From Echinococcus granulosus (Eukaryota > Platyhelminthes > Cestoda > Cyclophyllidea > Taeniidae): DNA of 64,000 nucleotides. Below the pieces are notes generated by a model. The model made no database searches and was not told the DNA's origin. It worked only from the letters and a program-made list of their open reading frames with translations. Positions 50,501-62,500 of this stretch are shown here, one piece after another; the first letter of the stretch is position 1; each line of letters begins with the position of its first letter. A program made the translations under genes and the position numbers. The stretch is from the NCBI RefSeq assembly GCF_000524195.1, contig NW_020170389.1, positions 1,184,037-1,248,036 of the forward strand. The letters run 5' to 3'.

Positions 50501-53500
50501 AAAAATGAAACAAACAAGGTATCTTAAGAATAAATATAAAAAGAAAATTGTTGCATTTTAAGTTACTTGGATTTGCAGATCCTGAGTCCGCTTTCTTAAA
50601 CTATGCAGTTCATTCTCCAATTCTGCATTTCGTTTTCGTAGGCTTCCCGCTTCTGCTGTAAGTTTTGTTGACGGTTTCTCAGCAATGCTCTAGGGAAATC
50701 GTAGGACGACTTATGACAAGGCTTTTAAAGGTAAATTTGTTAGAAACGCTTAAGCTAGACACATAAAGAAGGTTGCTTTAGAAGTGAATAATTGGATTTT
50801 GAACTAAAACTTTGGATTTAAGGCGCGTTATCTGACGCTTTCTTGCATATTTTGTATCCATCTATGTGACAGGGCGTATAAAGTAATGCATATTAATTTC
50901 GGTTTATATTTCGTTTCTGTTCATATGGAGAAACCTCATAAAGTATTAGGCTAGTTGCTTTTAAAGTGCCGTAACTTAAGACACTAATGTACCTGGGAGA
51001 ATATTTCTGCGGAAGGTGAGCTAGAAGCAAAAGGCATGGCCTGTTCGCCCCGATCTAATAGTCGCTGCCGAAGAACGGCAATGTGGCTTCCCAATTCGTG
51101 GTTGCGTTTTCGTAGACCGTGGATTTCATCCAGAAGGTTGTGCTAGTTTTTAGGGACCATAAACAAATTTGATAGCTTTGGTAGTACAATTACTACCATC
51201 TCATAGATTTCCATATTTAAAGCGTCTATCTATCAGATTTATTTATTCAGTGGATTTGTCAAGAACTGCTTATTTCTCTTTAAAGCCAGAACTATGAGGA
51301 GTAAAAAGTGGTCCAGGTTCGAAGATAATAGGAATAAAATGCAATCTACGAATAAATCTGAGACCAGTAATAACCACCACCATGGAATAATTAGGCATTC
51401 AATACAATTTGTTACGCTTACAGGTTAATTGTTCTGGTTGTTTACAATTCGCGTTTCATTTTCCGTTTGTTTGAATGAACACACCAGTGCGCAACTTGGT
51501 GCAGGAGACTCGCATCTTCCCTAGCTTCCGTTTATAAAACGATTAACATATCAGAATTATTGTTGCCGCGTCCAGATCTCAGGAGACTAGTGATCGTGAC
51601 ACTGGGTAATCAGTACAGATCCACGAAAGTTTACTGATTCTTAACCCATTTGATGTCATTAGTGACTTAATAAAGATTCTGAAACCCTAATAATAGTTGG
51701 GTAATGTACTGTGTACAGCATATCATTTTGAGTTAAAATTACAAAGATGAACACATTTCCCACTTTTTATACCACAATCAGTAGAATATCCATCAAGGAA
51801 AAACATTTACATATTACACAAACTTTGCGAGTGCTTTTGAAATTCAGATAACTTAACTATGCGAAAAGTAAGTTTCATATCTATAAATAAGCGTTTAATT
51901 CATTTGACTACTGCTATTGAATGTGTAAAAAGCCAAAAAAGAGAATTAAGAACACGATTTTAGTAGCTGAATAAGTTCATTGAGGATAAAAACAGACGAC
52001 TCACGTTTTCATTCTCTATCTTTCTTAACCTCTGCTCCTGTTCATCAGCGCGCTTCTGCAAAATACTCGCCTTTGATTTACTCTCCTCTAGACTGCTTTG
52101 AAGTCGAGCCATCTCATCGGCCCGACTTTCCTGATTAAAAATAAATTACAAAATTGGAACATATCAAAACTGTCCACCAGGTCAAAAATTAAAACAAGAC
52201 CTAGTAGCACTACTTTCCAATATTTCTATTATGTCAGATGAGAGCCTAAGCTTTACTCCAAAGCTAATGGTTCTGCCTAATTGCACAGTTCTCTATATAT
52301 TTATAAAGAAATAGACCCCTTTTCACTGCTATTGGGATTATGAACATTGTACTTAAAATTTCTAAGTAAAAATTTTACAATGAATGGAAATACTTACACA
52401 TTCAAGTTCCAGAGTTCGGAGTTTATCTACCTTTTCAGCCAACTCATTGTTAATCTGAGTCCTCTCTGTCTCAACCTCTTGGAGTCGATTCTTCGTATAC
52501 TCCAAATCGGATTTCGTTTTATCCTTCAAAGGGACAAAGAAGGCGCTGTCTTGTAGACTATAAAAGCATAGAATGAAGCCTTTTGATACAAAATAAGGTA
52601 AATTTTATTAGTTTGATTAGTTTATCATTTACGCCACTGTGGAGTTGAAATTAGGATTTAGTGATACAAGTGATGATAGCTGACCAGGTCTCCCTGAACT
52701 GTCTTAAACTCATGGTCCTTCTCGTCGATCGTCAATTGCAGATGATTCAACCGACTTCCTTGCTCTTGCTGCACAGAACGCATTCTCGAAAGTTCCTCTG
52801 CCTAAAATTGAAATGACCAAAACCGTGTCAGAGACTTGGTACAATTACCACAAATAGAGAAGTGCAAAACTGATCACAACTTTATTGGGGGCATTCATGC
52901 ACTAGCCAATGTATTGTACCCGTGTGAGGCATTTATTTTATTATGGCACAATATTTATGGAGGTTTCTTAAGTCGTATAGCCCATGTCCTTAAAAATTCT
53001 GATGATGTCTTTAATGTGTGATTTAAATCTGCCTTATGGAGCCAAGATAACCGTAAAACCTTCAACTCGAAAGACATTTAGTAGATAAATCAAGGTCTTG
53101 CGTAATCACTTAGTGAAAAATGAAAAAAGAAGACGACTCAATTCATGGTGAGAAAAAAGGCCTCTACTCTGTAACTAAATTTCTCCGTAGTATTCGTTCG
53201 AAATCATGATATGGACTTTAATTTACCCGTTATAACCATCCTTAAAGTTGGACAAATCTGAATATTCCGCCCTCTCCATTTAATTTGTCACCAAAATTGG
53301 GTATTTCATGTTATTGACAGGAGTTCTACTTAAAGCATGCACGCATGTGGAACTCACGTGTTGAACTTGCAATTGGCGCAGTCTCTCATCTTTATACGTA
53401 ATCTCCTCACGCAGCGATTTCAATTCGCTTTCAAGGCTATGCGTCTTCTTTTTAGCATTGGCACTCTCCACCTTTTGTCTTGCCTAAATAGTAACAAAGT

Positions 53501-56500
53501 AATCAAAGCACTTGCTGATATTTTTTTTTTCGCACACTTTTGTATGCATGCACAAGTTTAAGCCAGTCCAACCGCACTAACTCCTTAATGTCATGCTAGC
53601 ATTGGAATAATTATTTATTGAAGCAGCTTAGGCAGAGGTGCAATTTAATGTCTGTGGAGGGAAACATAATTTTTTTTATTTACAAATGAATTATCCATCA
53701 CCGTGCACGACTGGATTTTGCTTTGTACATCTTGTACTCATAAGTTGTTTTGTGTGATATCTTAAGCATTATACTGCCTCAAATTTAACACAGTACAATA
53801 AATAATCCCAATTAATACAAACCGTCATTGAAATTAAAAAATTGCCGTTTTTAACACAATCCACATCGCGTCACTTGAACACTCTAGCCTCAATTTACCA
53901 GTTCCGTCTCTTGTTGCTCCAGTTTTCCTTCACGTTCCTGTAGCGCTTTGTGGAGGTAGGTAACGCGATGATTCAACTCGTCTGAATCCTTAGTGAGTCT
54001 TTGTATTTCGGTAATGTGATTTTTGTCCTAAAGTCAACAAACAATCTTTTCAAAGAGTACGAAAGTTTGTTATCTCATAAGGCGTAGACTTTACGCTTTA
54101 ATTTAGCTTTCAGGATTAAAGTTAAGAAATTTCAAACATTTCAAGGAGTTGTGCATCTTCGAATTAAACCAAAATCCTGTTCAAAAAACTGCACATTAAA
54201 AGATTATTATGGTTTGAATATGAATGTTGACATTTAATACTCATTAATATTTTATTATTGGTTGCTCGAATTTACCGGGCGACTAGTCACGTAAACGTGA
54301 AGGAAGGTGGCAAGAAATGGACACTAAATTATCAAAGTAATGCTCAAAAATTCCAATCAAACGATCAACATCATTTTTCTGAAAACAAATTTCGAACCAT
54401 TCATTAAATCAAATTTAATTCGAAACACAAGTGCCAGAAAAAGTAAAGCCGATAAATTGAAATACGTAGACGTTACTTGCACTGCTATGGGTGACAGCTA
54501 TGACTGAAATTGCTGTGACCATTTTCGAAAGTTTGTCAGTTAAAAATTAAGTATCTCAAAGCGGAAAGTGAAAGGACTTACACAGTCTCGTCCCATTTGC
54601 TGCAGCCTGTCCGATTTCTCCGTAAGTTGTCCAATAACCGTGTGATACTTCTTCTGTAGGCTCTCCAAATCCGAATTCAATTTAGTCTACAAAAATGATA
54701 AATAATAGCTCTCGCGCTTTTGAAAAACCTTTAAATTCATACTATTCAAGACTTAGTGACTTGAATTTCTGAGTACAACAACTGAAGGCGGAAACCCAAA
54801 TTTTATTTATCAAAACACTACGAATTACCAAATGAGGATAAAATCGTCTCATTTATCTGAATTAACTCGTATTATTTGCAACAATATGCTATATTTGGGT
54901 CTTTTATAAAGAAAACTTGAGTTATGAAGACTCCATTATCGTGTTCCACATGCTTACACGTAATATCATATTCGCACCTTTCCATCTACTTTTACAGATT
55001 GCTGTTTTTGAATCTGGCATTTTAGCTTTAATTTCTATCTAATAAAATGATTATGTTAGTTTAATCAAGGCATAACATTATAATGTTGCAACAAATTTTA
55101 TAAAGGTATGAAATAACTTCCAGAATTTTACAACAGAATTTAACAATGGATTCCGCAATTTTGACTATTTCTATTAGTAAACCAATTAAATATGTTTTTG
55201 GATGAAAATCAGCATCTTTGCATTACTGTTCAGCTAGTAAATTATGGTAGATAAAAAGACGATATGTGCCTTTTCGAATTCGAGCAGCCTTATCTTGTCC
55301 CTCTTTTCCTGCAGCTCTGTCTCCACAGCCGAGGCAGTTGTGTTCACCCGCGCTAATTCATCTGACGCACGTGTGTTCTCCAAACGCAGCGTTCTCTCCT
55401 AAAATGGCATCAAAAAGTACGAGTATCGCAAAGTAAAGCTGATGGTCTCAAATGAAACCGAGTTTTCGATTCTACGCAGTTGGATGTCTACGAACATCAA
55501 GAAGTATGCGTTTGGTTAGGATCGGAAAAAAATTATTGGTGCTGAGGGGATTTGCTTTTCTGGAGGAACATACTATTTGACAGCTGAATCAGGAAAATTC
55601 GGTTTCAGCTATCTTTTTTAGCAAGTATGGTGCTTGCCAAAAGTGAAGACTACGTTGTCGTTTAGCATACCATAAATTATCACATTTAAGAAGAAAATGA
55701 TAAGTCATAAGAAGTTCTTTACAATTGTTTTAGGCATAAAAACTAGTAAACTTACAATTGATTCACGTTCATCTTTCAATTTTGTCAGTTCCAATTTCAG
55801 CCGTTCAATTTCTAGGGTACTGGAGGAGGACTAAAACCCAATTTAAGTACCGTTCTATCAGAAAAAAGCCTTCCTATTCCATTCCCCATAATCAAATGTG
55901 TTAGCATCAAGTACTAAAAGCATTGTTGTATCAAAATTACCAAAACTAAATTGCATCGTCTTCTGAGAGGATATAGGACAGCGCGTCGGGTCTTTAATTC
56001 GCCTGTCCGCAAAGCCTAGTGTGTGCAATTATTGTTGCTGGATTTGCGTGAAAAATTGTTTTAGGCCATTTATGCTTCAAGAGATCGCAACAGCTTTTCT
56101 TTACTTCTTATTATTGCGCTACTTTAACAAAAAATGATTTGATTTACAACCGAGGTTCTCTGATTTCTGATTAATCTGATTTACTACATTGAGGTGACAG
56201 TTAATCAGGTCAACTTGCTTTTTTGTACAATTTCACTAACAGTGAAACAAACCGTTTAGACGGATATTTATACCTAGATTCTGGCAGAGATTTATGGGTG
56301 CTAAAATAGAGCAAACAGAGTAAAAGCTGACAGTTTAAAATTATATTAGCAAACAAATTGGTTTTTAGTGTATTCTTGTAGTAAATTCTAACACACTAAA
56401 AGCCCCATTTGTCTTAAAGTAATTATATCTAGCTGATGTAGATTTGATGAGTTTTGTCGTTTGCCACATTTTTGCGCTATCATAGAAGCCCATTTGCTTT

Positions 56501-59500
56501 TCAGCCAAATTGTATTGCCTTAAGCTGTATAATTGGATTTTTTGGAATACTATTACATGTGGAAAGTTTGAATCTGCATTTCGTTTACACCGGAACGTCT
56601 CCAAAGATGTCTCAAGTCATCTCTTGCCCATTTTTAATGTATAAGTAGAAGACAGATCAAAAAAATGCTTACTGCCAACAAATTCTTTAGACACTAAAAC
56701 AACACCAAATTGAACGTAATACCTAAATTTGTTTTCTAAAAATACACTAGGTTAAGTTGAAAATATTCGATGAAATAAACAGGAACGCACATGAGGGATG
56801 ACGCCTTTGAAATAATCCTGCCACTATAAATTCAAACAACTCCATTCGATGTTGGAAGTAAAGGAGGAGTGAAAGCTCACCTGCGTGCGTTGCACTCGGA
56901 TGAGTTCATTTTCACGCTCCTGCAAGCTGGTCTGCAATTGCAACAATTTCTCGTGCATTTCTGTGTTCGCCTGCCGAAGGGTTGCCAGCTCGGCCTGGGT
57001 TATGGGCATTCCTGCGATCTGCGACTGCCAGTCCACCAGTCCACTCACCCCCGCTGTCAACTGGTAAGTAAAAGCATCTCTTTCGTAAAAATCTAACACG
57101 ACAACCAAGGAGTACTTTCCCTTCTTTCCCCCAAGACCAAAAATGGATTTTTTGATTTGTGTATTACAGATCCAATTGTTTCATGAGCGCCGAAATGTTT
57201 TAAGTCGCTAACTCTTCATTTACGCTGCAGAAAAAAACATAAAATGCTCTTTTGTAAAAATATTTCAATTAGAAAGAAGATGAACCAAGAGCATCATTTA
57301 GCTTCTATTCAAACAGCTTCTCAACTATTTGTAAAATAGTTCTGCTAAAAAGTGTTCACTGTGATTGTGAAAATAGCACCATTGATGTGTTTTTTTATCA
57401 TTTTTTAAGAACTCCTATAGTGTGATTTAAGTTTGGGTGATTCAGAAAGATGGCGCATAAAAACAGTTTGCAAAATGTCTCCATTTGAATTTTCCGCCTT
57501 TCGATTACCCTTAAAATAGGAACTATTCTTGAAATATATTCCACTACGAACATTGATTCCGAAAGAAAATAGCATTGAAAGCTAAATTACGCTTTGGTAA
57601 CTGCATTTTTTAAATACTTCAGGTGTCGGATTCAATGATTCTGATTGGTTGAATTTAAAAATAGGGGAAACAAAACAGCAAAAGTTAGTTTGGATTATTT
57701 TGGAGAAAAGAAAGAATAATTTTCGTTAACCTAAACTTTTGTGGGATATTGAGTGGAAAGATTCACAGCGATTCCGCCAAAACAAAGATGTTCAGATAAT
57801 ATGCGATAATGCCTTTTTGCACAAGAGGATCAATAACTAAATAAGAGAAATAGTTTATTTATCCCTGAACATTTACCAGTGAAAGGATGTTTCTAATTAT
57901 CGGCTCAAATTCTAGGCCGTAAGTGACAAAGTATGTTTGATTCAAGGGTTACAGCGCTAAGGTCCGTAACCAGAAAAGTGAGATTGCTTTTCACTCTAAG
58001 CTTGTGGAATACTAACATCAATTTTCATCAGATGTCGTGCTTTTGCAGATGCGGATTGTTCTCATTGTAGCTTCAAAATCACAGAAAGGTGGCTTGATAA
58101 ATGAAGTTATGCGAACGCTTTGAGTTAAAAATAGAACAGGGGAGCATAGGCTGTTTTTTGGAATAAAACTTCAATTGAAAATGTTGAAATACTGGGTTTC
58201 CAAGCAATTCTTTTGATGGGTTTCTCGTAAATGGCTAAACTAGACAGTGTTTATGCGAGATGCAAAATTAACTCGCCAGATAAAAAGACACACTACTGAA
58301 TCTAGACAACTTCCCACAAATTGATGCAAAGATAAAGTAGACTTTAGAATGGCTTAACTTGACGGTGAATCTGTGGGGATCGCGAAATATGAATCTACTT
58401 GAGGAAAAAAATCCAATTTCTTCTGGATATAACCTTTAGCATAAGTACTTTACCGACAAATTGATCCGTCCAGTCTATGCAAAATGGAAACCCTTCTCAA
58501 TATAACACTGTTTCGGCACTAAGCAAAGAAAACCAAAGACATAATCACAATACATAAACTTCTAAATTCGTTACCACGTCCTGTTTGCCTACTCCTGCAT
58601 ATATTCCGTTAAAAGCACGAATTACCTAGTTTCAACCACACTGTTAAAGGGAAGACTTGACAGTATCTCATAGAAGACTGCCGTCTCGCATTCATTAGCG
58701 AATTTTGACTTACAAGTTGAAACATGAATAAGAATTCAAAGGAACTTTTTGATTCTTAAAGCAAAGCAAGTGGTTCTAATGGTCGCGTTTTCCCTAATTT
58801 TGATGATGGAATTAACTACATTACTTATTGTTATTGAAAAGACATGCGTCAAATTATTCTGAGCATAAACTTAGCACTTCTGGGAAATACTAAATAGGAG
58901 ATGCGACATTCAAATGTGGTCGTACCTGAGCAACCTCAAGCGCATTCAGTCGTGAAGTCTTGTTATCAAGTTCCCGTTGGAGTGACTTTATTCTCACTTC
59001 CATCTCTGAATTTTGGAAGCGAAGACGTGTCAAGTCTTGCAGTTGTTGTTGTAGCTATATGAAGGAATTTTATGGAGGTCAAAATAAAGTTCCTTAGGAT
59101 GGGTAAGAACCAGGATTAAGATACTTCGTATTCGCCGAAGATATGAACAGTAAATCCAGATTTTTGCTCATTTTAAAGGCGTCTGGACAGCATCTTTGTA
59201 CTCTTAATATCTAGTTATAAAAACAGGGCAATCCGATAAGCTGTCTTTTTCAAAATCATTGAGTAAGGGAAAAGCAGATGTCATAGTTTGTTTTTTTTGT
59301 CGTTAACGAGTAGGATGCTAAGTACATTTGATGTAAAAGGACTTTATCCGAGTCAATCTCATGAAAAAAACTCAAAATATTTGACAAGATCATTTCTATT
59401 AAATGTGTTCATATTCTGTATTTGCCTTTCATCCCTCTGGGAAAGCCCATCAGCTCCCTCCCTGCATATCAGGCAAATTATTTTTGATATTCCAGGAAGT

Positions 59501-62500
59501 TTGAGTAGAAGATTTTGTATAATCATAAACATCGGGTATGGAAATGAAATTTAAACCCATTCTTCCTGCCAAAAAGTTGAAAAGTTGGTTTTTAATTAAA
59601 ACTTCGAAATGACTAAGACTGTGTTCATGTCATGTTAAAATAGCAAGGCTCATTAAATTTAAAAACAAAGTAAAGCTAAAGGTTCACCATACTTAAGTTT
59701 CGTCCCATAGTTAATGCTCACAATGCAATTCACCGAAATTTCGTATCTAACACGATTTTCATTAAATTCTTATTTTTCACAGGAAAAGCCGCCATGTTAA
59801 GAAAATTAAACACAACTTCATCAAGCTTGTAATTCGGCACCATCGTCTCTGCAAGGCATAGATAAAAATTCCAAAATTCGGGTTCGCTATCAAGAATATA
59901 GTTTTTACAGAGTAATCGGGAAATACTTCTAAATACTTATGTACTTGGCTAGCCATTTTTCTTAAAAGGTATCAAAAAATATTTTAAACCACGATTTCAT
60001 TTTGATTTAAAATGCGGTCTGCCGCCAATATTACGTAGTTCAAACCTTTCCGGCTTGCATGCAGATTTAAGTAGATACATAAGATTACTGTGACAAAAAT
60101 CAAGTCTAGCGTAAAACTGTGGCTTTATAGAGTAACGAAGGGCACCATACCATTGTCTCTTTCTCATGCAACAGCCTGCCCAGTAGAATAGAGTCGGCGC
60201 TCTGCATAGGTAAGTTGATGCCTCCCGCTGTCAGTGTTGCAGCAGTAGCAGCAGCTGTGGCAGAGGAGGATCCGATCAGATGGAAAGCGCTACCGCTGAG
60301 GTGTGGAGAGATACTACCGCCGGGGGCTAGGAAACCGGTCTGGCCCGCCCCCGGGACTGATGGATGACCTAGACGTGTCTGCGTCTTTGCCAGTGGTCCT
60401 GTAGATACCGCCGTTTTATGCGCAAGACTCGGGTAGAGTGGAAATGTGGCCAACTGAAACGAGAAAAAAAACGCTACTTTGCAGACGACACTTGAAAGTT
60501 CCAAGTAATGAAGCCAGGGTGGTGTTCTTGGTCTGCACAGTGACTTGGTTGAGTGGAACATAATGTGTTTCTAAACTTATATGTTGCTAAAGGCCATTCA
60601 CATCTCATTAAAGTCGTACTTTTACTTAATAGTTGCATGGTTTTAGCAGTAGTTTAGAAAGTGGAATGGGAATCCTTCTTTCTGTAACTCATACAACACA
60701 TTCATATAGTTCCATCTCCCCCTTTGAAAAGTTATGACGTTTTGATTTTGTAGCTGCATGTTTAATAATATAAAGATCCTAACATAAGATCCGAAATTGA
60801 GCATTTGGAATTTATCTACCTACTAGCGATGGTGAGGTTTGGACACCAACTATGGTGGAATTAGTGCCCATTTACCACTAAATTCATCATTTTGCTAACT
60901 TAAAATAGGTATAAATTTACGAGAAGAATATTTGCAATAATTAGGTAATTCTACAGCTTAGAAGACATAACTTTGACTAAGAACTGAAAAACTTCAAGAG
61001 CTAATTTGTTGTGCGTTTAATAATGGTTGAAAGTAAAAATATTTGGGAGATACGAAAAAAATGTTTGTGGTCGCCTTGCAGCATCAAATGGAGAAATCGT
61101 AGTTAAAGTTAAAATTAAAACACCCTTTGAAATTAGAAGGTTACACAAACTAACGGTTGCGAGGATGAACCGACACGCTCAAGCCCATCATCCGTAAAGG
61201 CTTTTGAACAAAATTCGCTTCTTTGCCGTAAGTAAACAAGATCTTTCCTTTCATCCTATTTAATTATATCTAAAAGGAAATTACTACAAGAATCAACTGC
61301 ACTACCGAAAATTATTTGACCTTTAAATTTACATAAACTAAACGATGTGCAAGTGACCTCAAACTCTTGACGAAGGAAGCACGATGGCGGGATTTTAGCC
61401 CGGCAACTGCTAGTACTCAGTAGGTTTTTTTGATTTACCATTTAGGAATTTGATTGTTAATTAAAAAGGCCTAGTCATAATTGAAATACAACTATATCGT
61501 CATTTCTCAGTTAGATATGATGGGGTTTATATGTTTAAATTAGTAAAATTATCTACTAAATGAATGTGCATTTTTATTTTGAAATCGTAGAAGAACCGCA
61601 TTTGAATAGTGTTTTAGAAAATCTGACTAAGTCAATGTTGTGATTTTTGCATGTCAATTCGGTCATCCTACGCGGAGAATGGCCCTTATAGCGGTACATT
61701 TAGATTAACCTAATACACAATCCTACTTTCTAGGTAACCTAAGCAATTAGAAAAACATTTTGCTTTTTGAGGGTTGAAAGTGAACATCATATCGCTATTC
61801 GTCTATAGTTCCAAAGCTTTTCAGCCGATAAATATAACTACCAGCTGGCTACTCAAGTATTTTTTCATAACTTGTTGAACGAAATCCATCTCTAAGTGAA
61901 ACGCCAGTGACTTGTGCAAATACATTCAGCGACGTGCTTTTTTCCCAAATCACTTAAAAAAACTTTTGATAGTTGACTATCCAATAAATTTAATGATATT
62001 TCAAAATTATTCCCACATCCTAAACATAAACGTGAACTGTTAACTTTACCGTATTTTATCTCTTCTGGATTAAAATTTGGCACCACACAATTAATTAAAG
62101 GATCACACTAACCGCTGACTTGTCCTGCTCGGTCAAGTGCTCCTCATCACCTTGAACCAATTTGACGAGAGCAGCGATCCGCAAATTTGCCTCCTGATTG
62201 GTGCGACAGAGTCTTTCCAACTCAGGGATGTAGCCTTGGAACTGAAATTGAGAAGAAAGCATAGCCGGGGGTAGGACACTGCCTACACAGCACTCTCAGT
62301 GCATACAAATATCCGCTGCCTTTGCGTCTCAGCCCCAGGTTTGTTTCCCCCACTGTCGCTGATGCTTTTGGTGGCCGCGTGTACTTTCACTCCTCGCATT
62401 TGCGCCCAGAGCTTCCATTTGTCTTCGCATGTGAGCGATTGAGTGAGCGAATTCGAGCGGACGAAAGTATGAGTATCTCTAAATGGCCTGGAATTGCATA

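Noticed and set aside
51470..51540. Possible extra minus-strand exon in the coiled-coil gene
   Set aside because: AG and GT sites are present, but the encoded residues are not heptad-like and the phase does not clearly fit the neighbouring phase-0 exons.
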